47,625 nucleotides of DNA, taken from positions 23,657-71,281 of the forward strand of contig MNJR01000099.1 of NCBI GenBank assembly GCA_001920415.1, read 5' to 3'. Below, in pieces: positions 32,727 through 41,647 of this stretch (positions are counted from its first letter, which is position 1; each line of letters begins with the position of its first letter). This stretch comes from Acidobacteria bacterium 13_1_20CM_3_53_8. Lineage in GTDB: Bacteria; Acidobacteriota; Blastocatellia; Pyrinomonadales; Pyrinomonadaceae. Made by a program: the position numbers and the translations under genes. Under the pieces are notes generated by a model. That model saw only the letters and a list, made by a program, of their open reading frames with translations, was not told where the DNA came from and made no database searches.

Positions 32727-33142
32727 CAATTATTTTTCTTCGTCATTCGCACCACAGTGCCGCCTTCTGGATGTTGCGACCACTCGACTTCGTCCATGAA
32801 GGTGCGCATGAAAAGGATGCCGCGCCCCGAAGTTTTCAAAAGATTCTGCGCATCCGTGGGGTCTGCGATCTCATCAAGATCGAAGCCCGCGCCTTGATCC
32901 CGGACTATGATAACTAGTTGGCGCGACGAACTACGGAACTCTACCTCGACCGTTTTGGTCTCGTCCTGCCGGTTGCCGTGAAGCACTGCGTTCGTAACGG
33001 CCTCGCGCACAGCCATATCAACGCCGAAGGCTGCGTCGCTGCTGAGTCCGGCGCGTCTTACGACTTTCGCTGCTTCGTCCGCCGCCTGCGCTATGCTCTC
33101 TATGCGGCTTGGCAACACGAGTTCGGTCGTCTCTTCGGTCAC
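32726..33142 (-). CDS. Anti-sigma regulatory serine kinase (RsbW-like)
   Basis: A 138-residue GHKL-type ATPase. N box VREAVTNAVLHGN, G1 box VRDQGAGFDLDEI and G2 region TSGRGILFMRTFMDEV are all present. It should phosphorylate the adjacent STAS protein and hold a sigma factor inactive; the target sigma factor gene is not in the window. GTG 33142 is the first good start, with only a weak ribosome site. The gene is divergent from aroA across an octamer hairpin. Confidence 0.9.
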   Translation of the reverse strand: MTEETTELVLPSRIESIAQAADEAAKVVRRAGLSSDAAFGVDMAVREAVTNAVLHGNRQDETKTVEVEFRSSSRQLVIIVRDQGAGFDLDEIADPTDAQNLLKTSGRGILFMRTFMDEVEWSQHPEGGTVVRMTKKNN

Positions 33143-33274
33143 AGCGGCAAACGTGGCCTTTCCAAAGCCATCCCGGCCATGCGGTTCGCGGCCAAAATCT
33201 AGCGAAAAAAATCTAACCGGAAGTACGGACGTTTAACACGCCCGAAGCCCGCATGTCAAGAAAGGGATGGAATA

Positions 33275-33384
33275 GAGGACGCGGAGACGCGGAGACACGG
33301 CGACCGAGGAGATAAACACGGATAAGGATGAATCAGGTTCTTCTAATCGCCGCGTCGCCGTGTCCCCGCGTCTCCGCGTCGCTC
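33275..33384. repeat. Octamer hairpin, unit gacgcgga, second copy
   Basis: 5' arm 33275-33306 (ggacgcggagacgcggagac and onward); 3' arm 33346-33384 (atcgccgcgtcgccgtgtcc and onward). The 3' arm is almost identical to the one at 29000-29035. It lies upstream of aroA and the rsbW-like gene. Confidence 0.85.
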
Positions 33385-33411
33385 TCACCTCTTCTCTGGT
33401 ATGATTTCCCC

Positions 33412-34755
33412 ATGATTATCCGACCAGCGCGGCGAATTCGGGGACAGATGTCCGTGCCCGGCGATAAATCTATCTCGCATCGCGCGGCGATTATGGCCGC
33501 GCTGGCTGAAGGTGATTCGCGCCTATATAACTTTTCAACGAGCGCGGACTGCGCCTCAACACTCGAATGCTTGCGGCGTCTGGGCGTGACTGTAGAAAGA
33601 GACGGGAACGTTTGTCACGTTCAGGGTGTAGGCCGAACGGGCTTGCGGCCTTCCGCCGAGCCGCTTGATTGTGGCAACAGCGGCTCGACCATGCGCATGC
33701 TCGCGGGAGTTCTGGCGGGACAGGATTTCGTTTCTGAACTGACGGGAGATGAATCGCTCAACTCGCGTCCGATGAGAAGAGTCATAGAGCCGCTCGAATT
33801 GATGGGCGCGCAAGTTTCTTCTGTGGACGGTCGCGCGCCATTACGCATAAAGGGGCGCAGGCCGCTCAAGGCCATAAGCTACGCCATGCCTGTGGCGAGC
33901 GCGCAGGTGAAATCATGCATACTTCTCGCGGGGCTAAACGCAAAGGGTCGCACAGAAGTTCTTGAGCCGCCACTTTCCACACGCGACCACACGGAGCGAA
34001 TGCTCAGATACTACGGCGCTTCGGTTCAGCAGAAGCAGGTCGAACGTGATGGGCGAACGCTCGTATCCGTCTCAGTAGATGGATTGGCGCGGTTAAGAGA
34101 CAGGGGCGGAATGATTCCGGGCGACATCTCCTCTGCGGCTTTCTTCATAGTCGCCGCAGCGCTTCTGCCCCAATCAAAATTGAAGATAGTAAACGTAGGG
34201 CTTAACATCACGCGCACCGCTAGCCTCTTCTCTACGCTCACTTCGTTAGGCGCTGGCCTACGAATCAATCCAGCAGGATCAAGCTCTGTGGCCGAAGACT
34301 TTTATGAGCCAATCGGAGCGATTGATGTTTCGGGTGGCGCCGGGTTAGCTCCCGCCGAAGAAGGGCGCTCGAACGTACTGGGCGGCGCATTAATTCCGCA
34401 GTTGATAGACGAACTGCCCATGCTGGCCGTTCTGGGCACACAGGTTCTAGGCGGGTTCACGATTAAAGATGCAAGCGAACTGCGCGTTAAAGAGAGCGAC
34501 CGTATAACCGCGACGGTTGAGAATTTGCGCGCGATGGGTGCGGATGTTGAAGAGCACGAGGACGGTTTGACCATTAAGAGGCGCACGCAACTTCACGGGG
34601 CAAAGCTAAACTCTTACGGCGACCATCGCATCGCTATGGCATTCACGGTCGCCGCGCTCATAGCCGAAGGCGAATCATATCTGGCTGGCGCAGATTGCGT
34701 GAAGGTTTCTTTTCCAGAATTTTTTCAGACGTTCAGATCTGTGATTGAAAGATGA
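33412..34755 (+). CDS. aroA: 3-phosphoshikimate 1-carboxyvinyltransferase (EPSP synthase)
   Basis: 447 residues from ATG 33412. It joins PEP to shikimate-3-phosphate in the aromatic amino-acid pathway. Signatures are PGDKSISHRAAIMAAL (substrate Lys/Ser/Arg), LDCGNSGSTMRMLAGVL (PEP-binding), SAQVKSCILLAGL, IPGDISSAAFFIVAAAL and DASELRVKESDRI, plus YGDHRIAMAFTVAAL near the end. Full length for the family. The frame extends upstream to 33328, but that part is the octamer repeat. It overlaps aroK by 4 bases (ATGA), so the two are coupled. Confidence 0.97.
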   Translation: MIIRPARRIRGQMSVPGDKSISHRAAIMAALAEGDSRLYNFSTSADCASTLECLRRLGVTVERDGNVCHVQGVGRTGLRPSAEPLDCGNSGSTMRMLAGVLAGQDFVSELTGDESLNSRPMRRVIEPLELMGAQVSSVDGRAPLRIKGRRPLKAISYAMPVASAQVKSCILLAGLNAKGRTEVLEPPLSTRDHTERMLRYYGASVQQKQVERDGRTLVSVSVDGLARLRDRGGMIPGDISSAAFFIVAAALLPQSKLKIVNVGLNITRTASLFSTLTSLGAGLRINPAGSSSVAEDFYEPIGAIDVSGGAGLAPAEEGRSNVLGGALIPQLIDELPMLAVLGTQVLGGFTIKDASELRVKESDRITATVENLRAMGADVEEHEDGLTIKRRTQLHGAKLNSYGDHRIAMAFTVAALIAEGESYLAGADCVKVSFPEFFQTFRSVIER

Positions 34756-35291
34756 GTGATTCCGAGCCGCGCATGATCGTCATCACAGGTTTCATGGCCG
34801 CTGGCAAGACTACAGTCGCCAGAGCGCTCGCGCGACGATTGAACTGCGAGATGCTAGACCTTGATGAAACAATCGCAGAGCGTGAGAAGCGCACGATTCC
34901 TGATTTGATTAACGAAGAAGGTGAGACGAATTTTCGTGAAGCGGAAACCGAAACACTGCGTGAAGTTCTGGAGAAGAGAGCGGCGCGCGTCGTAGCGCTC
35001 GGCGGCGGCGCATGGACACTTTCAGGCAACCGCGCGCTTGTTGCCGAACACGATTGCATCACAGTCTGGTTGGATGCTCCATTTGAATTGTGCTGGCAGA
35101 GAATTACGAATCAAAATGTCCTGCGCCCGCTCGCGCTCGACCGTAAGAGCACGCATGAGCTTTACCTGAAGCGCAGACCGCAATACGAGCTTGCGCAGTT
35201 GCGCATAAAAATGGCTGCGGAAAGGAGCGCCGAAGAGATTTCCGGCGAGATAGAACGTGCATTGCGCCGCGAAAGCTTCGTGAAAAGTTAG
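34752..35291 (+). CDS. aroK: Shikimate kinase
   Basis: A 179-residue kinase that phosphorylates shikimate ahead of AroA. Walker A GFMAAGKTT, the shikimate-binding LDLDETIAE, FREAETETL, the GGGAW loop and the lid RPLALDRK with YLKRRPQYELA are in order. Length is normal. It starts on the ATGA that ends aroA. The next gene, rtcB, starts 45 bases downstream on the same strand. Confidence 0.95.
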   Translation: MSDSEPRMIVITGFMAAGKTTVARALARRLNCEMLDLDETIAEREKRTIPDLINEEGETNFREAETETLREVLEKRAARVVALGGGAWTLSGNRALVAEHDCITVWLDAPFELCWQRITNQNVLRPLALDRKSTHELYLKRRPQYELAQLRIKMAAERSAEEISGEIERALRRESFVKS

Positions 35292-35335
35292 AGTTTTCAT
35301 TCGGTGGATTGTCAAATTTCCAGAGGGAGCAAGCG

Positions 35336-37306
35336 ATGAGCGAGAAGATAGAGGACGCGAAAGCGTTGAAGACTGCGAAGACACTGATAAACGCACACAA
35401 CTGGAAACATCTTGCGCGCTGGAACGGTGCAGGCTATTACGAGCTTCAGACGGAAGACACAGGCGATGTTCCAGTCCGCCTCTTCCTGACGAAATCTCTG
35501 CTGGATGCTACGGAAGAGATTCTCTATCAGCAGATAATAAACGCCACACGCTTTCCCGGCGTGAAGATGGTAGTAATCACACCCGACGCACATTACGGTT
35601 ACGGTGTGCCTGTGGGTTGCGCGTTGATTACAGACGCGGAAAGCGGCGCGATTGCGATGGGGCCTGTGGGGTACGATATTGGATGCTTCACGGCGGATAC
35701 GCTAGTTCCTTTGATTGACGGCAACTCTTATCCAATCGGCGTGCTGGCCCAATCTAATGAAGAGGTATTTGTTTACGCTCTCTCTACAGAACAAAGGGTT
35801 GTCATCGCAAAAGCGAGGGTTAAAAGGACGCGAACCCGTGCCACGTTGGTTAAAGTTATGCTGGACAATGGGAGAGAGATTTTCTGCACGCCAGATCACG
35901 AATTCATGCTACGCGATGGAAGTTTCCGACAGGCTCAGCACTTAACAGCCCAGACATCTCTGATGCCCTTTCATGCAGAGAGTTATGCGTTCAAGAAGCC
36001 GGAGTTGAGTAATCAGCCCGTAGCTCGCTACAGTTATAATCATAAAGTTATTTCTGTAGAACCTTTGGAGCAGGTCGCGGATGTCTATTGCTTGACTGTT
36101 CCTGAATACGGAAACTTTGCGCTCGACGCAGGGGTATTTGTTCATAACTGCGGGATGATGAGCGCGAGGTCTGATGTTCCTGCTGATGAAGCAACGCCAG
36201 AAAGAAAATTGGAGTTCAACCGCGAGGTGATGAGTCGCGTTGAGATGGGCTATGGCGGTAAGAGCCACAGGCTTGGAAAAGTTTCAGAAAGCGAATTTCA
36301 GAATCTGGTGCGAGGCGGCGCTGAGTATTATGTGGAAAAATATGGAGCAACTTTTGATCGCAGCCGCGCCGAACGTCATCGAATTCCGGTTGACGATGAC
36401 TGGCAAATTCCTTGGGGCGGAAAAGGAAGGCCGGAGCGTGGACTAGAGCAATTAGGCAGTCTCGGATCGGGAAATCACTTTATTGAATTGCAGTGCTCTG
36501 AAAAAACAGGCACGCTCTTCGTTCAGGTTCACACTGGAAGCCGTGGGTTCGGGCATGGCCTTGCGACGAACTATTTCGAGATGGCGCGCGAGGAAAGACC
36601 CGACGAGATAAGGGATATTGACCTGGGCTACTTCACGCCGGACTCTCGTCATTACAAAGATTATCTGAATGCGGTCGCGGCTGGCGGCAACTACGCCATC
36701 TTGAATCGCTTGATAATCTTCGAGCAGGTCGCAGAAGCTTTCCGAAAAGTTTTCGGGGACGATCTGGAATTGATTTACGAGATAAGCCATAACCTTGTGC
36801 AGAAGGAGTGGAACCCAAATTTCGGCGAAGTGTGGGTGCATCGCAAAGGTGCTACGCGAGCTTTTCCCGCAGGCCATCCTTTTTTGAAAGGGTCTGTCTG
36901 GGAGACGACGGGGCATCCGGTTCTGATTCCCGGAAGCAACAAGGATTACAGCTACATTCTTCGTCCTTTGCCTGATGCTGTGAACAGCGGCTACACGGTC
37001 AATCACGGCGCTGGCCGACGCATGTCGCGTGGCGAGGCCATGCGCACGCTCTCGCAGCGCGCGATGGATGACGAGTACGCTGCCGCAGGAATTCTGGTGA
37101 ACACGGACGGCCACGTGCCGCTAGATGAAGCCGCGCCGTGCTACAAACCTTCTGCGGAAGTTGTGCAGGCTGTGGTTGAAGCTGGCCTTGCAGAGATAGA
37201 ACATCAGCTCTGGCCGCTCGCTTCGCTCAAAGGCGTGGACGAGCGGAAGATGAAGAGAAGGAAGAGAGGCGCAAGGTCAAAAAGAAAAACGGAGGAGCAT
37301 TACTAG
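35336..37306 (+). CDS. rtcB: RNA ligase RtcB interrupted by a mini-intein
   Basis: A 656-residue precursor from ATG 35336 (AGGGAGC upstream). Excising residues 117-271 leaves a 501-residue RtcB. RtcB joins 2',3'-cyclic phosphate (or 3'-phosphate) and 5'-OH RNA ends using GTP and Mn2+. Host motifs are DAHYGYGVPVGC, GYDIG/CGMMSARS, LGSLGSGNHFIELQ, VHTGSRGFGHGL, EISHNLVQKE, GATRAFPAGHP, and NHGAGRRMSR with the guanylylated His. No archease or rtcA gene is nearby. It belongs to the rightward aroA-aroK group, so it may share that transcript. Confidence 0.95.
   Translation: MSEKIEDAKALKTAKTLINAHNWKHLARWNGAGYYELQTEDTGDVPVRLFLTKSLLDATEEILYQQIINATRFPGVKMVVITPDAHYGYGVPVGCALITDAESGAIAMGPVGYDIGCFTADTLVPLIDGNSYPIGVLAQSNEEVFVYALSTEQRVVIAKARVKRTRTRATLVKVMLDNGREIFCTPDHEFMLRDGSFRQAQHLTAQTSLMPFHAESYAFKKPELSNQPVARYSYNHKVISVEPLEQVADVYCLTVPEYGNFALDAGVFVHNCGMMSARSDVPADEATPERKLEFNREVMSRVEMGYGGKSHRLGKVSESEFQNLVRGGAEYYVEKYGATFDRSRAERHRIPVDDDWQIPWGGKGRPERGLEQLGSLGSGNHFIELQCSEKTGTLFVQVHTGSRGFGHGLATNYFEMAREERPDEIRDIDLGYFTPDSRHYKDYLNAVAAGGNYAILNRLIIFEQVAEAFRKVFGDDLELIYEISHNLVQKEWNPNFGEVWVHRKGATRAFPAGHPFLKGSVWETTGHPVLIPGSNKDYSYILRPLPDAVNSGYTVNHGAGRRMSRGEAMRTLSQRAMDDEYAAAGILVNTDGHVPLDEAAPCYKPSAEVVQAVVEAGLAEIEHQLWPLASLKGVDERKMKRRKRGARSKRKTEEHY
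35684..36148 (+). other. Mini-intein in RtcB (155 residues)
   Basis: The insertion starts with Cys (block A CFTADTLVPL), has block B CTPDHEFMLRDGSF with the T-x2-H motif, block F VADVYCLTVPEYGNFALDAG and ends FVHN before Cys+1. This is a complete class 1 splicing set. There is no LAGLIDADG or HNH endonuclease, so it cannot home by itself. The +1 cysteine is the metal-binding Cys of RtcB, so splicing is required to build the active site. The same site carries a large intein in archaeal RtcB such as that of Pyrococcus. Confidence 0.92.
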
Positions 37307-37318
37307 CATCACGCTGAA

Positions 37319-37456
37319 GTAAAAAGACAAAAGAAAGTAAAAAGGTAAAAGTAAAAAGGCAAAAGTGTGGACACGCCTTGCAGGCGTGAATTAAAGATTA
37401 AAAATGGCTTTAGTCCTTATCCCTTTTGCCTTTTACCTTTTTACTTTTGCCTTTTA
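37319..37456. repeat. ggcaaaa heptamer hairpin with inner stem, second copy
   Basis: 5' arm 37319-37366, 3' arm 37422-37456, with the inner hairpin acacgcct-aggcgtg (37371-37387) as in the element at 17588-17728. The two share loop words such as gtgtggacacgcct and gattaaaaatgg. The 3' arm supplies the last residues (KRQK) and stop of the methyltransferase. Confidence 0.9.
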
Positions 37457-38751
37457 ATACAGACTGCCGTCTCGTACAAACGCTGGCGTCCGCCTCTCTT
37501 TCTAAAAGAGATTATCTTCTCAACACGGAAACCTTCTCGTTCACAAATCTTGCCGAAAATAGCTTCAGTAAATATCTCTACACCTGAGAGCCTTGAGTTT
37601 CCTACGACATAAGCTCCCTTGAAATCATTTGAAACGCAACGCTTCAGCGCCTTGATGTGTCGCCACAAATCAATGAAATATTTGGTGGCGTAGTTACACA
37701 TCAGAACGCTTCTATCTTTTAGCTCATCATAATATGAGAGATAAGGTCTGATTTCTGCGGGCACTTCTATCAACTCATTTTGCAGTATTGAAGTGGCTCT
37801 TCCCCACGTTCCGCCGATTGCGTTCAAATCTATCTCGGTCGCCTGTCGAATGTTTTCGAGCAAGTCCATGAAGTGAAGCTGTGGTCTGGTTTGATGTACA
37901 TAGCTATAGCGGTTCGGATAAGGCGGAGATGTAATCACAAGACCAACGGAACGTTTCAAAAGCTCTTCTAAATTCCGAGTCGAATTACCAAGCAGGACGG
38001 AGTTCAGTCTGGAGTTGCAAATCTCCTCATCGCTTAGACTCTCCAAATCTTTAGAAATCGTCTTGAGATTTTCGCTCACTTCGAAATAGACATCAATGTT
38101 CCTCTGATGGTTGTCATCGAAAGTGATTGTGGGGTGATTCCTATGAATGTTGGCGCAATCGAGAGCGGCTTTGTTCACAGCCAGCCACAGATAATTTGAG
38201 ATAGAAGAATATTTTCCCAGAAGACTTAACTCGCGACAGATTATCAAGTTCTTCAGAACATCGGGCTTCCACCAACGAAACACATTATGAATTAAGGGCA
38301 GCCTCGCATTGAATTTCAGAAGAACTGAATCAATCGAATCTTTCTGATGTTCGTTCAATAAACAATCTAGCTCGGCAATGTAATCTCCAAATAATTTTAG
38401 ATGACCAGTCTCCCACAGCAGAGACCTGTCGCTGACCTGTTGAAGTAGAGGATTGATCTCTATGCCTAGCGCCGGAATCCCAAGCTTCTGGCACTCTATG
38501 ATGGTCGTTCCCCTTCCGCAGAAAGGGTCTAGGACAAAGCTATCTTTTGTGACGGCGAGTTCTTGAATAAGGTATCGAACCAGACCGGGAGAGTAGCTTG
38601 GAGTCAAACGATACCAACGATGAACAGACTCATTCTGTCCGGGTTTGAAAGTGATGTCGCCTATATTGACTTCTTCGTATCTGAAGCCGGATTCCCTGAT
38701 GTTGCGGTAAAAGCAGGAGGTGATGGCGGAGTTTGTGCCGAGTTCTTTCAT
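37441..38751 (-). CDS. Orphan site-specific DNA methyltransferase (N4-C or N6-A type)
   Basis: A 436-residue amino-methyltransferase. Motif I DSFVLDPFCGRGTT (AdoMet binding) and LGIEINPLL come first, and catalytic motif IV VITSPPYPNRYSY lies near residue 280. HRWYRLTPSYSPGLVRYLI near the start is typical of this group. No restriction enzyme, specificity subunit or phage gene is beside it. Base composition is low (about 35-37% GC in two 60-base stretches I counted) against about 50-60% around it, which suggests recent transfer. Its ATG overlaps the stop of the upstream membrane protein (ATGA). The target sequence is unknown. Confidence 0.85.
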   Translation of the reverse strand: MKELGTNSAITSCFYRNIRESGFRYEEVNIGDITFKPGQNESVHRWYRLTPSYSPGLVRYLIQELAVTKDSFVLDPFCGRGTTIIECQKLGIPALGIEINPLLQQVSDRSLLWETGHLKLFGDYIAELDCLLNEHQKDSIDSVLLKFNARLPLIHNVFRWWKPDVLKNLIICRELSLLGKYSSISNYLWLAVNKAALDCANIHRNHPTITFDDNHQRNIDVYFEVSENLKTISKDLESLSDEEICNSRLNSVLLGNSTRNLEELLKRSVGLVITSPPYPNRYSYVHQTRPQLHFMDLLENIRQATEIDLNAIGGTWGRATSILQNELIEVPAEIRPYLSYYDELKDRSVLMCNYATKYFIDLWRHIKALKRCVSNDFKGAYVVGNSRLSGVEIFTEAIFGKICEREGFRVEKIISFRKRGGRQRLYETAVCIKRQK

Positions 38752-39941
38752 AGGTGCTCTTCCGTCGTTGAGGCAGGATAAAGAGTTCTAATCAGATCGG
38801 TGACCACAAAGGTCAAAACAATTCCCATGAGTATTGCGACCTTCGGCAGTTCGATCACGGGCTGGCCGAAGAGAAAAGGGAAGTAACTGAGGAGAGAGGA
38901 GAGAATCACTGCCAGTGGGACGAAAAAATATCTTGGAAAGTAGAAGGCGTAAACTATTGCGAACACATCTGCGGGGAAGAAGTAGCGCTCGTGCATTGAA
39001 GGCAGGAAGAAGGGCACGAGTATCAGGGAAACAAGCGATAGCTTGATGATTAGCTCGTCCGTCAAAACTTCTTCGCTCTTGATTGCGAGGAGACAGAAGA
39101 GATAGATCATGGCGCAGCCGAAAAAGAGCGCGAACTTTCCGAAAAGCTCGCTGCTGTCAGGCAGCCATTGATAAAAGTTCGGCGCATTCAATGTGAGCGC
39201 CTGATAGTTCACGTCTCCCTGGTGCATGTAGATGACCAAAAGTTCGCCGAGCGGTCTTCCGGCCATCCACGCAGGCAAAATCATCAGAATGTAAACCGCC
39301 GGGATGAGCAGAAACATTTTTGGGTGAATCCGCTTTCGCCACGTGAGGCTGAAGAAGACTGGCAACAGGAAGATCGTTTGCAGCTTGAAAGAGAATGCAA
39401 TTGAGAGAAACAGTATAGAGGCAAAGGGGCGCTCCTTCAGCAGAAAATAGATTGAGCCGAGCAGCAACATTGTGTAAATCGCATCCGTCTGTCCCCAGAG
39501 CGCGCTGTTGAAGATGACGGTCGGCGCAAAGAGCGTCACGAAAAACGCAGACGCCCACACCAGTTTATCTTCATATTTGAGCCGTACGACGAGAGCAACG
39601 AACACCGCGAGCGGGAAGTCGAAAATGATGGAAAGAATTTTTATCGCGTAGAGCTTCTGAACGGGCAGGTTCGTGGCGAGCGCTAGCAGGTAAAGATATG
39701 GCGGCGTGTAGTTGGAAAAATTGTACCCGAGCGCGCGAAAGCTGCCATGGCTCACAATAAAATCGTACCAGTGCGTCATGTGCGAAACGTAATCGCCGCT
39801 CTGGAAATTGAAGAGGCTCACGCGCACCATGACCGCAAGCACCAGACCTGCGCCAAAAAGCAGCAGGTCTTCTGTTGAGAAATCGCGCAGGAATTTTCTG
39901 TAAGATTTATCTTGAGAAGAGATTTTTGGGCGTTTCGGCAT
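38748..39941 (-). CDS. GT-C-type membrane glycosyltransferase
   Basis: A 397-residue protein with about 10 membrane helices after a short basic N-terminus. An acidic residue in the first loop (FNFQSGDYVSHMTHW) and SNYTPPYLYLLAL fit the catalytic Asp and aromatic motif of lipid-phosphate-sugar-dependent GT-C enzymes such as ALG6/ALG8 or PMT families. LWGQTDAIYTMLLL and a late MHERYFFPADV motif are further family marks. It probably transfers a sugar from a polyprenyl carrier at the periplasmic face. The donor and acceptor are not known. It is upstream of, and overlaps, the methyltransferase. Confidence 0.75.
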   Translation of the reverse strand: MPKRPKISSQDKSYRKFLRDFSTEDLLLFGAGLVLAVMVRVSLFNFQSGDYVSHMTHWYDFIVSHGSFRALGYNFSNYTPPYLYLLALATNLPVQKLYAIKILSIIFDFPLAVFVALVVRLKYEDKLVWASAFFVTLFAPTVIFNSALWGQTDAIYTMLLLGSIYFLLKERPFASILFLSIAFSFKLQTIFLLPVFFSLTWRKRIHPKMFLLIPAVYILMILPAWMAGRPLGELLVIYMHQGDVNYQALTLNAPNFYQWLPDSSELFGKFALFFGCAMIYLFCLLAIKSEEVLTDELIIKLSLVSLILVPFFLPSMHERYFFPADVFAIVYAFYFPRYFFVPLAVILSSLLSYFPFLFGQPVIELPKVAILMGIVLTFVVTDLIRTLYPASTTEEHL

Positions 39942-40036
39942 GTGCGGATTATGCCACGCCTTCAGAAATAGTTGAGCATAAAAATAGCGCTCGATAGGAT
40001 AGATTGCGTTTGAGTATGGAGAGTAAGACTCACTAC

Positions 40037-40136
40037 AGAGAACACGTAGGAAGCACCGAAGAAGAATAAAATATTTGAGATTTCAGATTTGAAATTAAAG
40101 ATTAAAAAATTCTTCGGTGCTTCCTACGTGTTCTCT
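40037..40136. repeat. Perfect 27-bp inverted repeat
   Basis: The arms at 40037-40063 and 40110-40136 (agagaacacgtaggaagcac and 7 more) are exact reverse complements with a 46-base A/T-rich loop containing gattaaaaa, a word shared with other elements here. It lies between the GT-C start and the topoisomerase end. The arms are not heptameric. Confidence 0.9.
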
Positions 40137-40187
40137 CCGGTCTGCGGTGGTGAATAATCTTTTCCATACGTTCAACTGCAATTCACT

Positions 40188-41291
40188 TTAGCTTTTGCCC
40201 GTGCCGTTCGGTTGAGCGCGCAGCAATTTGAGAAGCGCCAACTCTTCCGCCTCATACTCAGGTTCTATGCGTTTGATAGAGCGCTCAACTTTGCGGCGAA
40301 ACTCTTCGAGCGTGCGCCCTTCCATGTAGCTCTCAATCACGCGCGGATGTATATAGCAGTCGCGGCAAACGGCAGGCGTGTTGCCCAGATGCCCTGCAAC
40401 ATGCTTCACAGCTTTGACTATATTCTTCTTCGCCTGCTTCTCGTCTTCAGCCACACCGAGTTCGGCCAACTCAATCGCGGCTTGCAGCGTCCCGCCCCAC
40501 GTGCGGAAATCCTTTGCGGAAAACTCAGGCGATGTCGCAGCCTTTATGTATTCGTTCACATCGCGCGGCCTTATGGCTTTCACCTTTCCGTTTTCGTCGT
40601 AGTATTCAAAAAGCTTTGCGCCGCCTATCTTCTTGATGTCGGCCATAATCTCTGCGAGTTCTTCGTCAACGCAGACGACGCGGTGGCGTATGTGATGCTT
40701 GCCTACGAAATTGAAGCAGAGACGACCGCCTCGCTTGATCTCAAGATGACGATTGCGCAAGGTCGTGACGCCATAGGTGCGATAATGCTTGACGCTCGTT
40801 TCAGAGCCTACGCGAAAGTAAAGGTCATTGATGAAGCGCACCACTATGGCCAGCACACGGTCGCGCGGGAAGCCTTCAAGGTTGATGTCCTCATTCGTCT
40901 TGCGGCGAAGCGCGGGCAAACTTTCGCCGAAGCGCACTATCTTGTCGTACTTTTTGCGCTGCTGCTTCTCTCTGTAACTTGGGTGATAGAGGTATTGTGT
41001 GCGCCCGCCCGTGTCCACGCCTACGGTCTGAAGACGGCTTCGCGCAGACGGCGAGACGCGCACATGTCGCCACGCCGGAGGGATGACGAGCGCGCGTATG
41101 CGCTCTAGCTGTTCTGCGTCCGTTATACGTTTGCCTTTCGCATCCTCGTACCAGAAGCCTCTATGCTTCGAGCCATGCCTTCGCCACCATCGCGCACGCG
41201 CGCCGCGCTCTACCACGCTTAGCGCGCCCCTTTCCGGCGCAGACGGCAGGGGCGCTGGCAGCGGCTCTATGCTCCTGGCTTCGATTACCAT
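40188..41291 (-). CDS. DNA topoisomerase IB
   Basis: 367 residues from ATG 41291 (AAAGGA upstream). The eukaryote/poxvirus-like bacterial type IB enzyme relaxes supercoils through a 3'-phosphotyrosyl link. WRHVRVSPSARSRLQTVGVDTGGRTQYLYHP is the N-terminal DNA-clamp. The catalytic region has RVGSETSVKHYRTYGVTTLRNRHL, FVGKHHIRHRV, DFRTWGGTLQA and the nucleophile Tyr313 in NTPAVCRDCYIHPRV. The tail is short. A TTG start at 41333 would add 14 residues. Confidence 0.95.
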   Translation of the reverse strand: MVIEARSIEPLPAPLPSAPERGALSVVERGARARWWRRHGSKHRGFWYEDAKGKRITDAEQLERIRALVIPPAWRHVRVSPSARSRLQTVGVDTGGRTQYLYHPSYREKQQRKKYDKIVRFGESLPALRRKTNEDINLEGFPRDRVLAIVVRFINDLYFRVGSETSVKHYRTYGVTTLRNRHLEIKRGGRLCFNFVGKHHIRHRVVCVDEELAEIMADIKKIGGAKLFEYYDENGKVKAIRPRDVNEYIKAATSPEFSAKDFRTWGGTLQAAIELAELGVAEDEKQAKKNIVKAVKHVAGHLGNTPAVCRDCYIHPRVIESYMEGRTLEEFRRKVERSIKRIEPEYEAEELALLKLLRAQPNGTGKS

Positions 41292-41647
41292 CTTGGAAAA
41301 TCCTTTCGCCCGAAAAATCTTCTGCGCAAACAAACCGCGCGCCAGACTTTTGTGGAAACTGTCATACAGAGGCTTTCCCGCGCTGCGGTAAAAGATAGAA
41401 TAAGCGGGCGCTTGCGGCGATGATACAACTATCTTTGAGCGAAATCGCTTGATATTTACGAGCTTAAGCTTTAAATTCTGACCGTTCTATAAGCTTTTTC
41501 TTACCGGAACCGTTTTTCTGAGCGCAGGGCTTTTAGCTTGACCATCGGCCAACATCGCTCATTGGCAGACAAAGATAAGTTTATCAGGTCTCCTCCTTAG
41601 TGCCTGAAAATAATTCACCACTGTAATCTTAGCGGAGGCAATCAAGC
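41292..41647. other. Divergent intergenic region
   Basis: About 356 bases between topoisomerase IB and the radical SAM gene. It contains a short perfect palindrome (agcttaagct near 41460) and a possible TTGACC at about 41538, but no convincing promoter pair. It has no heptamer hairpin. Confidence 0.4.

Noticed and set aside
36452-37114. 220-codon frame antisense to rtcB
   Set aside because: Mirrors the most conserved RtcB motifs; no independent evidence of coding.
40212-41108. 298-codon open frame antisense to topoisomerase IB
   Set aside because: It lies wholly opposite a strongly conserved gene, lacks any domain character and is a typical GC-rich shadow frame.
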